DNA of 14,075 bases from Candidatus Woesearchaeota archaeon (GTDB lineage Archaea; Nanobdellota; Nanobdellia; Woesearchaeales; WJKL01): contig JAHWIT010000181.1 of assembly GCA_019322455.1 (NCBI GenBank), forward strand, positions 1-14,075, written 5' to 3'. The notes beneath the pieces were generated by a model. That model was not told where the DNA came from and ran no database searches. It saw only the letters and a list, made by a program, of their open reading frames with translations. This document shows positions 1-9,150 of the stretch, piece after piece; the first letter of the stretch is position 1, and every line of letters starts with the position of its first letter. A program made the position numbers and the translations under genes.

Positions 1-66
1 CCGGAAAAGAATTCCGACGGAGAGTCAATACAAAATAAGCGTCACATCCGTGGAATCTTCACATCT
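1..66. other. Compositionally distinct left edge, possible assembly junction
   Basis: This stretch is visibly richer in G+C and CpG (ccgg, ccgacgg, gcgtc, tccgtgg) than the AT-rich gene next to it. The giant reading frame stops at 67-69, and none of the three minus-strand frames continues the expected Ig-like sequence into this segment. The plus strand is open in two frames here, but over so few codons this means little. A small stem (CGGAA, loop AAGAA, TTCCG) lies at 2-16. It may be chimeric contig-end sequence or a true breakpoint. Confidence 0.4.
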
Positions 67-3000
67 TCAACCTAATACAGCAGTTGAAGCACTATTAATA
101 TTTTCAATTGTTAATGTATAATTGTCTGTTACAGCTCCATTATTACTTATTATAATTGTATAACTAGCATTAACAGTTCTGTTTGTTTCTTGATCAGCAG
201 GATCTGTTACACTTATTCCTTTTGTATCATTAACTATTATTGTTCTAATTCCACTAAATGAACTGTTTTGATAAGAATCTGAAGCTAAAACCTTCCAATA
301 ATTATTTTGTATTCCATTTGGATTTCTTGTTAATGTCCAGTTATATGTTGTAGAAGTTCCATTATAAATCAAAGTAGTTGGATTTGTATTAGTATCTCCA
401 TATACATAATAAGTAATTGTATCATTATCTAAATCACTTGATGAATAACTCAATAATATTGTTACATTTCCTGTTACTGTATTATTATCAGGAGCTGTTA
501 ATGTTGGTGTATCAGGAATTTCATTAGATAATTGATGAGTTTCTGTTGAAGTATTAACTGTTTCCAAACTATCATTACATTCAATATACAATTGTACAAT
601 ATCTAATGGTGTGTATCCATCACTTGTTGAGATTGTTGCTGTCTTTGTTGTTGTTCCTGTCATTGATTTGTTGCTATAACCGCCTGTTTCATTTAATCTA
701 TGATATAAAGTACAAGTTAAATTCTGGCTTGAATCAGCATCAGTTGGTGTAATATCAACATCAAAAGAATGCCCATAGTAATCAGTATAATTTATTGAAC
801 CAATATTAATCAAATTATTAATGAATATCTGTGTTGTTACAGTATCTTGAGTATTATTTGCTTCATCTGCTGAATAATATTTTAGATAATTTGTTCCTCT
901 AATATTGAAACTTACATTCTCTCCATCATCAATTAGTGTTTCAGGTGAACATGTATTTGTAGTATCATTACAATACCATGTTGTTATTATTGTTCCAGCA
1001 GGAATATCTGCTTCATAGATTGTTACTTGTAATCCTGGAAGTTTTATCTGCCCATCATAATCATCATAAGTTGTTGGATTTGTATAATCTACTCCAAATG
1101 TTACATCTAAGTTTTGACTAGTTGATTGCTCATTATCATACTGATCTTTGCAGCTAATATAATATGTTGTTGAATTAATCTGCGCAACATTCCCTAAATT
1201 ACAATTAAAGCTGCCGCTTGATACACTGCAATCATTGCTCATTGAACTATAAACAGCATCAGAAGTTCCCCATCTGCACTGGCTATTATTTTCAACTGTT
1301 CCTGATAAAATTGTCTGTGAATTATTTGAAGTATCCCAGTAAGGTGCACTTGTATCACCATCAACTGCTGTTAATGATGATGTTGGAGCTGTATTATCTG
1401 CTGTAAATATTGTTGTTCTTTCTACAGAAACATTTATACCATCATCTAATCTGCAGTAGATTGTGTGATTAATATCATCATTCCAAGGACTGTTAAATGT
1501 ACAGCTTCTCTCTCCTGTACCGCTTGTACTATTGCATAAATCAGCTCCTCCAGATGAAGAACCACATCTTAGTGTATAATTATCATTATCAGCATCATTT
1601 GCGTGTGTTGTGCTAACATTTATTACTGCATTAAGTTTTCCTGTTGAAGGATCAACACTAATTGAATCTAATGTTGGTATTTCATTAGTTACATTAATGA
1701 AATGAGTTTCTGAACTGGCTGTATAATTTTCTGTTTCTAGATAAATTACAGTAATATTCTTTAATCCCAATGTGCTGTAAGAAGTTATATTTGTTAATGT
1801 ACTACTTCCAGAATTAACCAAACTTCCTTCCTCATATAATTCAATTCCTGCTTCTCCTGTCACTAATATACCTGTTTCATTAACAGTACTTCCAACCTCA
1901 ACTGTAATATTACCATCTGTTCCATTTAATAACAGATTCACAGCTGAATTTGTTTTATTAATAGTATAACTAGCTGAATCAGTAGCAGATGTATAATTCT
2001 GTGTAGAACTTACATTACATACATAACCATAATCACCAGAAGCTAAAGTAACTAATTGATTATTCTCTGAAGTAACATCTGTTCCATTTCTATACAACGC
2101 AGCATTAGCTTCTGCATTTGTACATGAACAAGATGCATTAATTGCTGTTCCATAATTTTGTGGAGATGCAGGATTAATATTTAATGTACAAGTTGATGTA
2201 TTCTTATTAACAGTTGCAAAGAATGTTTTACTACTGCTAGAATAATTCTCATTTCCAGGATTAATTACAGTATAATTATAATAACCAACTGCTAAAGTAA
2301 CAGCTGAATTATTCTCTGAACTAACATCACTTCCATTTCTATACATTGTTGCTGTCAAAACATTTGTTGAATACACTGCTGTCAATGTTTGAGGATAAGT
2401 TAATGTTAGATTATCCTCTGCTCCATTTAATGAGAGATTTACTATTGGTGAAGCTTTATTTATTGTAAATATCCATGAATCTGTCTGATTCCATTGTCCA
2501 GCAGAATCATTTGCATAAGATTTCCAATAGTATGTTCCAACTGCTAAGATTGTTGAATAATTATAAATATCTCCAACAATATTATTCATACTATAATTCT
2601 GCACTCCAGAATAATTAGATTCAAACCATACAGAATTAACTGAAACTTCATCTTGCCATGTTATATTAAAATAACTCTGTGTTGTTGGAGAATATGTTCC
2701 TACAATATTTGTTTGATTATTGCTCCAATATGGAGCTTGATCTGCTAAAATTGTCAAATTATTACTGCATAATTCAGTTCCATCCTGATTACCATCATTT
2801 GGAGTAATACATGATTTCCAAACATCCCCTTCAGAAGTTTCTTGACTTACAATCAAATCTGTTCTGTTGTTGTACAATGCTGAAATTTGTTCTGCTGATA
2901 AAGAGTAATTGTATATTCTTACTTCACCTAATGTTCCATTGAAATAATTATAATTAGGGATGTTTCCAAGTAATAAAGGCTCTCCTGTTGCATTTATAGG

Positions 3001-6000
3001 ACCAGTTGCTTGAGAATAGTTATTCTCTTTTATTCCATTCCTATAAGTTATTACATCAGTACCGTTATAAGTTAAAACTAAATGTTCCCATTGCCCTAAA
3101 GAAGGACTCCACGCATAATTTCTATGGGTACCTTCATCAATTTCAAATGATACATTCCCCCCATAGGTCCAGATCCAATATTGCCTATAGGAGTTATCAC
3201 CCTTTGCAAGTATACCTGCATCAGTAACCCAGCTATCTAGTTTCAGCCAAAACTCAATTGTAATATAATTAACATTAAGATTACTTTTATTTCCACAATC
3301 AATATAATCATCTATTCCATCAAACTTATAAGCACCCTTGCCATCTTGTCCTCCACTACTATTCCAGATTGATCCATTCACAAAACCATCATTATTATTT
3401 CCACTATAATCTTTTGTATAACTTGAATTACTACCTCCTTCAAACGGCATGTTTAATACAGTAATAGAAGTTTCATTCTTATACCAATTAATTATATTTT
3501 TTACATCATCATTATCAGGATCAGATGTACTTTGATTATAAACAGTTAAATTATCTGTTGTAAAATTATTTACAGAAGTTGCATTTAATATTGGAGTTGT
3601 ATGAGTAGGTGGTTGATTGCAAGCTAATGTTGAACTTATATTACTAACGTCAGTTGTATTGATATTTCCAGTATTATCTTTTGTATTTATTGTAATATTA
3701 TAACTTGTTCCACAGCTAGCAGATGTATAATTATAGAAATTATTAGAAGTATTTACTACATTACTTCCATTAATATAAATTATTGATGCATTAAAGTCAG
3801 CATCTCCAGGATTACTCCAATTCCAATATATCCAAGTATAACCAGCTGATTGATTTGCTAAATTAGTTACAGCTGCAGGAGCAGTTGTATCCGAAAGAGT
3901 ATAACTCACATTCACATACACATAATCTACATAAAGTTCATCAGAAGATGGATTATTAGGAGCTACACTTGTATAATTTATTCTTACTTCAACATTTTCT
4001 GCTTCTATTTCTGTATCAATATAAGTAGAAGCATCATAAGTGTATAAAGCTTCAGTTCCCTGACATGTTGTACTAAGAGTATGCCAACCAGTTCCATACT
4101 CAAAAACTTCAATAGAGCATGTTTCTGCAGTATCTGCTACATACCATTCAATATTGATAGTTACATTATCTATTGTGCTATTATCAGGAATGTCTGTTGT
4201 ATTATGCCATGTGTGTGTTTGTGCAAGTAAAGATTGATATGAATCAAGATATCCTAAAGTTGAGTATGCATAAACGTCATCACTAACATTAATTTCTGAA
4301 ACAGTGCATACCGCTGGGACTCCTGCAGAATAACATTCAATTGTAGAAGCTGCTTCCAAATAACCAGGATCTGTAGGAGTTAAAGTAAAGTTATATTCTT
4401 GTCCAGGAACTAAATCTTCAATTTTAGTCCAGTTACCATAACAAGACTGATTTGTCCAATTCCAATCCTGACATTTATATAGTGAATTCAATGTTGCATT
4501 TAATGTAACAACAGCAGTTGTAAAATTTAGTCTTGGATTTAATACAAAATGTTTAAGATCTGATACAGCTTCAGCAGGATCATCTATGTCAATTATATCT
4601 GTTATATTGCTGTTAAAAGTAATATTCTCAATCAATATCTCTTCTACAGTTTTATTCTCAGGCCTTACCCTAATATCATAGCGTCCTTCTGTGAGATTAA
4701 AAAAGTGTGAAGTACTAGTTTGATTGTATACTGATTCTTTTGTATCTGCATCAATAAATTCCATGGTTGTATTAATTGGATTCCCACTTACATCTTCTGA
4801 TGTTTCATTAACAGAGTGTTCTTCTCTGATTTCAAATTCCCAGGATGCATTTTCACCTTCATTGGAATAAATATCTGTGCAGTTTATACTCCAGTTATAA
4901 TTGCCATTATTCATTTCATATATGACAAAAGATTGAGTAATATCTTTTGTTACAGACGAATTAGTTTGATTTATAACTCCATTAATAATTAAACTGCAAT
5001 TTGCAACATTGGAATCATCAGTTACATTGTATTCAAAAATAATATCAATATCATCATCACTATTATTATCTTTATCAGAACCGCATCCATCATGACTGCT
5101 TCCTCCCATTCCATTACCGTTTGTACCGTTCTCTGGTTGGCTAGTAAAAATAGAACCATTTGTAGGAGATATGAGGCTTACGATCGGAGCTGTTGTATCT
5201 GCACCAGCTAATATTGTCAAATTATTTGAACATAACTCAGTTCCATCCTGATTACCATCATTTGGTGTAATACATCCCTGCCATACATCTCCAATTGAAG
5301 TTTCATTATGAATTATAATGGAACTATTTGAATGGCCATCTTTTGTTTCTAAATATATCTGATTAATTTGTTCTGCAGATAATGTCTTATTATACAATTT
5401 AAAATCATCAATTGTTCCATTAAATGGATTAACATAACCATCTCCAACAACAAAATCATTGCTTCCGCCAACAGGATCATAAGAAGAGTTTGTCCATGTC
5501 CTTAATTGATGAAAAGAACCATTTTTGTACCAATTAACAGTTCTTTCTGAAACATCCCTTACAACACATACATGAACCCAGGCATTATTCACAAACATAC
5601 TGCCTGCCTGCATATTTGTATAAGGTTGTGCATTGCCTCCATTAGATCCAAAGTAGAAACTTAATGCCCCGCTTGTTTCCATGGTCTGTGTACCTTCTCC
5701 GCCGTATGCTTTATTAAATGGATTCTGTCTGGCTGGACTAGCTATATTAAACGGCTTTGCCCAGTAACAAATAGTAACATCACCAGAATAACTTAGTTCT
5801 GGAGAATTGCCAAAATTAATTCCTGTACCTGAACTGAAATCATAACACCCTCCTATTATACAATTTGAACTGTTTTCCCAAACTATTCCGCCAGAAACAG
5901 TGCCGTCATTTCCATATCCTGAATAATCTTTTGCAGTTGTTAAATTATTATTATCAAAAGACAAAATCAAATTAGCATAAGGAGCACCATTAACTTTCCA

Positions 6001-9000
6001 GTTAAAAACATTAGTTACACTATCACCATCAGGATCATTAGTTGACTGATTATAACAAGTCAAATTATCTGTTGTCAAATTATTAACAGATGTTGCATTT
6101 AAAATTGGAGTTGTATGTGTTGGAGGTAGATTAGTCCAATTCAAAATAACACTTCTATTTGCACTTGCCCAACCAGCTTGATTATTATTATCATAACATT
6201 CAATATTCCAGATAAATGTTGTATTTGTTAAATCATTTAAATCAAATGAAGTTGTATTTGATGTTCCTGTTACATCTTCTGATTGATTCAAACTCCATGT
6301 TCCGCTTATATTATGCCATAATGAACAGTTTAACAATCCTTCTGTATCACTTACAGAAGCATTAAATGTTAGATTTACATACTGGCTTATATCATTTGAA
6401 TAACCAGCAGGTGGTTGATCAAGAGTTACATTTGGTGGATTATCTACTGGTAAAGCTGTTCCTGTTACTTGAACATTATCAATAAGACAGTCCTCTGTTG
6501 CATGGTCTCCTGCACATCTAAATCTGATTCTAAGATTAGCATTATCATCAGCAGAAGCATTAAGAGAATAATTTCTCAATGAATAAGAAGCAATATTGCC
6601 TTCATGCATAACATTAACCCAATCAGTACCATTATACCAATCTGCAGCTACAAAATCTGTAGGATAATCTAGATTATTAGTAGTTTGCACATAAAAACTA
6701 AAGTAAATATTCTCATATCCTTCAGTACTAACATCAGTCTCAATTATACAAGTTCCACCCTTTTTTGGATTTGATAGAATATTATATGTATCCATATAAG
6801 GAGAAGTATCTATTTGCCAATTATTTGAACAAGTGCCAGTGGATGAAGTAGACCAATTATTTGTTGTTATGCTGCCAGATTCCCATCCTTCAAAGAAAGT
6901 TCCATTCCAAGCTTCTTCAGCTAATCCAGGATCCTCTGGAGTTAAAGTAAATGTATATTCTTGCCCTGGAATTATGTTTTGTAAAAATACCCAGCTTCCA
7001 TAACATTCCTGCAATGTAAAATTCCAATCCTTGCATTTATATAATCTACTTCCTTTAGCAGTTACAGTAACAATTGCATTTGTAAAGTTGATGTTAGTAG
7101 GATCAATAGCATAAACTTCAACATAATTGCCAAATTCAGGAACATCATCTATCTGAATATCATTTGTAAAATCTTCATATATCTCCATATCCTTGAATTC
7201 AATTGATTTAACAGGATGTTTTTCTGGCTTTACCTTGATATTATATTCTCCTTCATCAATTGTTTTAACAGCCTCTGTTTTTGCTTTTGTAAACTTGCTC
7301 TCTTCTGTCAAACTGTCAATCATTTCAATAGTTGCATTTACTTCTTTGCCTTTTGCATCCTTTACTTTGGAATTTATTATCAATTCTTCAGCAACACCAA
7401 ACTCAAATGCTTCTGTATGGTTTCCAACTAAAATCCTAAATCTTCTATTATTCCAGTTATTTATTGTAAGAGTTACATTCTCTCCTGCAGATGATTCATT
7501 CATATCTAGACTATAATCTACCTTTCCTTTTATGAAAATAGGCAACTCTTCATTACTGTCATGATGAAATACAACAGTTAATGTATCTGTTTCATCGTCA
7601 TGCTCAACAGAATCAATAATTGCATCAAATCTTGGATCTTCCTCTATTTTTTCATATGTTAAATTTGTAATATTTGTTAGTATTGTTAAATTCTTAACAA
7701 CATAATCAATCTGCTCAATATTAAGAGTCCCAGACTCAACCTCAAACACTAAATCATAACTTGTTTTACTTAAACCAGAAGGCAATATACAAGTTTCAAC
7801 ACAAATATCCTCAAATTCTATCTTCTCAACTCTGCTAGCTTCTGCAGGATTAAAAGAGCCATAAGCAGAAGCAATTATCTTAATATCTTCATCCTTAATC
7901 CTAATCCTAATAGTTCTTGTTTCATCTCCAGTATAACTAAAGTGTACAGGAACAGATACAATATATTCTCCAACACCAATCACAACTGGACTGTCTAATT
8001 CAAAAACACTAGGCTCTACATAACCCTCTACATCAAGAATAATATATCCAATATCAATACTCTGATTCTCTTTATTATTAATATCTAATACAACCTCAGT
8101 TATTGTCCCCCATGTTTGCTTGAATTCATGCTTAAACTCAGCAACACTAAATTCAACATTTCTATATTTTCCTATAATAGGTATTATTTCCTCAATCTCT
8201 TCTGTAATCTCTTCAACTACCTCTTCTGAAATTTCTTCTTCAACCTCTTCTGTAATATTAATCTCAGTAACATTCTCTGTAATATTAATTTCTTCAGTCA
8301 CATTTACTTCTTCTGTTACATTAGACTCACTAATGTTCAGAACCAAAGGTTCTGTTATGTTTATTTCCTCTGGAATCTCTTCAGTAACATTCTCAGTCAC
8401 ATTTACTTCAGTAATATTCTCTTCTGTAATATTTACTTCAGTAATATTAACCTCTATAATATCTACTTCTGTTGCATTGATTACTTCAGTAATATTAATC
8501 TCTTCTTCAGTTACCTCTTCTGTTACACTAATATTTTCCTCTACAACTTCATCTTTCTCCTTTTTCTCCTTTTTTTCTTTCTTTTCCTTCTTTTCCTTTT
8601 CCTCAAATTCTTCTTCTAACTCTTCAATCTCATCTTCAGAAACATTAACAGCAATTGTATAGCCAGTTATACTAACTAGATTCTCTTCTTCAATTGAAGA
8701 TTCATCCATAATTAAGAATCTCTGTCCATTAGAATCTTCTAAATAAACATTAAATGTTCCATTGCCAATATAATAACCATTTAACTTAACTGTTCTTAAT
8801 TCAAATAATCTAGGATGTTCTGCTAAATTCCACTGTTCTGTTTTATCTCTACTAGCAGTTATACTTACATTCTGCTCATAACTTATCAATCCAGTTTCTG
8901 CAAAAAACAATCCAGATAATCCAGGCCCTAAAAAATATATCCCTGAGAATAAAACAACAAATATTAATGAAATAATTAGAGGAGCCTTTACTTTATCAAA

Positions 9001-9150
9001 ATCAAATTTCTTTACCCTATTCTTTACTTTATCAAAATCAAATTTCTTTACACTATTCTTTACCTTATCAAAATCAAATTTCTTTACACTATTCTTTACT
9101 TTATCAAAATCTAATTTCTTTATCCTCTTCTTTATCTTATTGAAATTCAT
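67..9150 (-). CDS. Giant membrane-anchored multi-domain surface protein (adhesin-like), C-terminus probably truncated
   Basis: A giant protein (3027 residues as read), probably a cell-surface adhesin. Residues 1-55 are a lysine-rich cytoplasmic 12-residue repeat and 57-77 one membrane anchor. A membrane-proximal module (about 82-170) ends in SITG. A Glu/Lys helix (175-200) and a stalk with 15 N-x-S/T sequons (206-300) follow. Then come a module with CVETC (C450, C454), a YKCxDW module (597-745), a MAM-like region (750-900), an Ig-like domain (905-1004), LamG 1 (about 1058-1267), an Ig-like domain with an Asp-rich insert (1320-1441), a second YKCxDW module (1452-1600), a type III fibronectin-like domain (1755-1845), LamG 2 (1897-2095), three MBG-like repeats (2230-2488), further Ig-like domains, and a NEW3/CARDB-like domain cut short at 3027. 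The start overlaps the upstream stop by 4 nt and has GAGGT at 9163-9167, 12 nt away. No C-terminal anchor or natural ending is visible. Domain names rest on pattern recognition. Confidence 0.9.
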   Translation of the reverse strand: MNFNKIKKRIKKLDFDKVKNSVKKFDFDKVKNSVKKFDFDKVKNRVKKFDFDKVKAPLIISLIFVVLFSGIYFLGPGLSGLFFAETGLISYEQNVSITASRDKTEQWNLAEHPRLFELRTVKLNGYYIGNGTFNVYLEDSNGQRFLIMDESSIEEENLVSITGYTIAVNVSEDEIEELEEEFEEKEKKEKKEKKEKKEKDEVVEENISVTEEVTEEEINITEVINATEVDIIEVNITEVNITEENITEVNVTENVTEEIPEEINITEPLVLNISESNVTEEVNVTEEINITENVTEINITEEVEEEISEEVVEEITEEIEEIIPIIGKYRNVEFSVAEFKHEFKQTWGTITEVVLDINNKENQSIDIGYIILDVEGYVEPSVFELDSPVVIGVGEYIVSVPVHFSYTGDETRTIRIRIKDEDIKIIASAYGSFNPAEASRVEKIEFEDICVETCILPSGLSKTSYDLVFEVESGTLNIEQIDYVVKNLTILTNITNLTYEKIEEDPRFDAIIDSVEHDDETDTLTVVFHHDSNEELPIFIKGKVDYSLDMNESSAGENVTLTINNWNNRRFRILVGNHTEAFEFGVAEELIINSKVKDAKGKEVNATIEMIDSLTEESKFTKAKTEAVKTIDEGEYNIKVKPEKHPVKSIEFKDMEIYEDFTNDIQIDDVPEFGNYVEVYAIDPTNINFTNAIVTVTAKGSRLYKCKDWNFTLQECYGSWVFLQNIIPGQEYTFTLTPEDPGLAEEAWNGTFFEGWESGSITTNNWSTSSTGTCSNNWQIDTSPYMDTYNILSNPKKGGTCIIETDVSTEGYENIYFSFYVQTTNNLDYPTDFVAADWYNGTDWVNVMHEGNIASYSLRNYSLNASADDNANLRIRFRCAGDHATEDCLIDNVQVTGTALPVDNPPNVTLDQPPAGYSNDISQYVNLTFNASVSDTEGLLNCSLWHNISGTWSLNQSEDVTGTSNTTSFDLNDLTNTTFIWNIECYDNNNQAGWASANRSVILNWTNLPPTHTTPILNATSVNNLTTDNLTCYNQSTNDPDGDSVTNVFNWKVNGAPYANLILSFDNNNLTTAKDYSGYGNDGTVSGGIVWENSSNCIIGGCYDFSSGTGINFGNSPELSYSGDVTICYWAKPFNIASPARQNPFNKAYGGEGTQTMETSGALSFYFGSNGGNAQPYTNMQAGSMFVNNAWVHVCVVRDVSERTVNWYKNGSFHQLRTWTNSSYDPVGGSNDFVVGDGYVNPFNGTIDDFKLYNKTLSAEQINQIYLETKDGHSNSSIIIHNETSIGDVWQGCITPNDGNQDGTELCSNNLTILAGADTTAPIVSLISPTNGSIFTSQPENGTNGNGMGGSSHDGCGSDKDNNSDDDIDIIFEYNVTDDSNVANCSLIINGVINQTNSSVTKDITQSFVIYEMNNGNYNWSINCTDIYSNEGENASWEFEIREEHSVNETSEDVSGNPINTTMEFIDADTKESVYNQTSTSHFFNLTEGRYDIRVRPENKTVEEILIENITFNSNITDIIDIDDPAEAVSDLKHFVLNPRLNFTTAVVTLNATLNSLYKCQDWNWTNQSCYGNWTKIEDLVPGQEYNFTLTPTDPGYLEAASTIECYSAGVPAVCTVSEINVSDDVYAYSTLGYLDSYQSLLAQTHTWHNTTDIPDNSTIDNVTINIEWYVADTAETCSIEVFEYGTGWHTLSTTCQGTEALYTYDASTYIDTEIEAENVEVRINYTSVAPNNPSSDELYVDYVYVNVSYTLSDTTAPAAVTNLANQSAGYTWIYWNWSNPGDADFNASIIYINGSNVVNTSNNFYNYTSASCGTSYNITINTKDNTGNINTTDVSNISSTLACNQPPTHTTPILNATSVNNFTTDNLTVYNQSTSDPDNDDVKNIINWYKNETSITVLNMPFEGGSNSSYTKDYSGNNNDGFVNGSIWNSSGGQDGKGAYKFDGIDDYIDCGNKSNLNVNYITIEFWLKLDSWVTDAGILAKGDNSYRQYWIWTYGGNVSFEIDEGTHRNYAWSPSLGQWEHLVLTYNGTDVITYRNGIKENNYSQATGPINATGEPLLLGNIPNYNYFNGTLGEVRIYNYSLSAEQISALYNNRTDLIVSQETSEGDVWKSCITPNDGNQDGTELCSNNLTILADQAPYWSNNQTNIVGTYSPTTQSYFNITWQDEVSVNSVWFESNYSGVQNYSMNNIVGDIYNYSTILAVGTYYWKSYANDSAGQWNQTDSWIFTINKASPIVNLSLNGAEDNLTLTYPQTLTAVYSTNVLTATMYRNGSDVSSENNSAVTLAVGYYNYTVINPGNENYSSSSKTFFATVNKNTSTCTLNINPASPQNYGTAINASCSCTNAEANAALYRNGTDVTSENNQLVTLASGDYGYVCNVSSTQNYTSATDSASYTINKTNSAVNLLLNGTDGNITVEVGSTVNETGILVTGEAGIELYEEGSLVNSGSSTLTNITSYSTLGLKNITVIYLETENYTASSETHFINVTNEIPTLDSISVDPSTGKLNAVINVSTTHANDADNDNYTLRCGSSSGGADLCNSTSGTGERSCTFNSPWNDDINHTIYCRLDDGINVSVERTTIFTADNTAPTSSLTAVDGDTSAPYWDTSNNSQTILSGTVENNSQCRWGTSDAVYSSMSNDCSVSSGSFNCNLGNVAQINSTTYYISCKDQYDNEQSTSQNLDVTFGVDYTNPTTYDDYDGQIKLPGLQVTIYEADIPAGTIITTWYCNDTTNTCSPETLIDDGENVSFNIRGTNYLKYYSADEANNTQDTVTTQIFINNLINIGSINYTDYYGHSFDVDITPTDADSSQNLTCTLYHRLNETGGYSNKSMTGTTTKTATISTSDGYTPLDIVQLYIECNDSLETVNTSTETHQLSNEIPDTPTLTAPDNNTVTGNVTILLSYSSSDLDNDTITYYVYGDTNTNPTTLIYNGTSTTYNWTLTRNPNGIQNNYWKVLASDSYQNSSFSGIRTIIVNDTKGISVTDPADQETNRTVNASYTIIISNNGAVTDNYTLTIENINSASTAVLG
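1687..2463 (-). repeat. Three tandem MBG-like Ig-fold repeats of about 80-90 residues
   Basis: Residues 2230-2488 form three units, each opening with an INKxxSxVNLxLNG-type strand and ending in an ENYTSSS-type strand. The first two share YRNGSDVSSENN or YRNGTDVTSENN followed by VTLA and YxY; the third is more divergent (LYEEGSLVNSGSS). The pattern matches MBG/Ig-like repeats of prokaryotic surface proteins. They probably extend the arm. Confidence 0.7.
2743..3612 (-). repeat. Ig-like module with inserted LamG domain, copy 2
   Basis: Residues 1847-2136, with the same architecture as 5206-6126. It opens with PPTHTTPILNATSVNN, holds a LamG domain (about 1897-2095: LNMPFEGG, DYSGNNNDGFV, YKFDGIDDYIDCG, LGQWEHLVLTYNG, GTLGEVRIYNYSLSAEQI), and closes with GDVWKSCITPNDGNQDGTELCSNN. 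The closing halves share a 29-bp identical DNA block (2774-2802 and 5237-5265), while the LamG cores are much more divergent. Confidence 0.8.
4351..4797 (-). repeat. Duplicated YKCxDW module, copy 2
   Basis: Residues 1452-1600 of the giant protein, the partner of 6916-7362. The same landmarks recur in the same order: GNPINTTMEFIDADTKES, then RYDIRVRPENK, LYKCQDWNW, CYGNW, PGQEYNFTLTP and DPG. C1560 and C1570 correspond to C706 and C716 of copy 1. This copy has more sequons than copy 1. Confidence 0.8.
5206..6126 (-). repeat. Ig-like module with inserted LamG domain, copy 1
   Basis: Residues 1009-1315. The module opens with PPTHTTPILNATSVNN and ends with ETSIGDVW, CITPNDGNQDGTELCSNN. Between the two halves sits a LamG/concanavalin-like domain (about 1058-1267: ILSFDNNN, DYSGYGNDGTV, YDFSSGTGINFG, NNAWVHVCVV, NGTIDDFKLYNKTLSAEQI). 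The flanks read as the two halves of one Ig-like domain (WKVNG ... GDVWQGCITPNDG), so LamG seems inserted rather than appended. C1293 and C1307 lie in the closing half. Confidence 0.8.
6916..7362 (-). repeat. Duplicated YKCxDW module, copy 1
   Basis: Residues 597-745 of the giant protein. An N-terminal part shaped like a carboxypeptidase-regulatory-like beta domain (KVKDAKGKEVNATIEMID, later IKVKPEK) leads to a part with LYKCKDWNF, CYGSW, PGQEYTFTLTP and DPG. C706 and C716 may form a disulfide. It aligns along its length with residues 1452-1600; in the best block (702-742 against 1556-1596) about 26 of 42 positions are identical. Confidence 0.8.
8251..8535 (-). repeat. Degenerate N-[IV]-T-E repeat, sequon-dense acidic stalk
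   Basis: Residues 206-300 of the giant protein contain 15 N-x-S/T sequons, mostly as NITE or NVTE, at N206, N219, N225, N235, N240, N245, N250, N254, N264, N272, N277, N283, N289, N293 and N298. The segment is low-complexity with Glu, Val and Ile filling the gaps. If an AglB-type oligosaccharyltransferase acts on it, it would be an extended, heavily glycosylated spacer between the membrane-proximal modules. Confidence 0.8.
8552..8604. repeat. 53-nt uninterrupted pyrimidine/purine tract encoding a Glu/Lys helix
   Basis: The plus strand is pure C/T here, so the coding strand is pure A/G and encodes the EKKEKKEKK-type segment near residues 183-200 of the giant protein. It is probably a rigid charged helix that begins the stalk. 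Such homopurine tracts are prone to slippage and to triplex formation, which is known for the class but not shown here. Confidence 0.75.
8987..9130 (-). repeat. Four 36-bp in-frame tandem repeats encoding a cytoplasmic 12-residue repeat
   Basis: Four consecutive 36-bp units (8987-9022, 9023-9058, 9059-9094, 9095-9130) encode variants of SVKKFDFDKVKN, and residues 1-8 of the protein are a degenerate fifth unit. The units differ by only a few bases, so expansion looks recent. They sit directly before the membrane anchor and carry alternating Lys and Phe-Asp, so by the positive-inside rule they should lie in the cytoplasm. Confidence 0.9.

Noticed and set aside
7193..7516. Plus-strand open frame of 107 codons
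   Set aside because: It lies wholly antisense to a well-supported module of the giant protein and has a hydrophobic, unpatterned translation and no promoter signal.
8120..8662. Long plus-strand open frame of 180 codons rich in Ser, Thr and Val
   Set aside because: It is the antisense image of the low-complexity NITE and Glu/Lys region, where the minus-strand codon pattern removes stops. There is no ribosome binding site or plausible protein pattern.
8987..9130. Period of 36 bp suggestive of a CRISPR array
   Set aside because: The units are contiguous with no spacers, are in frame, and encode a regular peptide repeat at the start of the giant protein.
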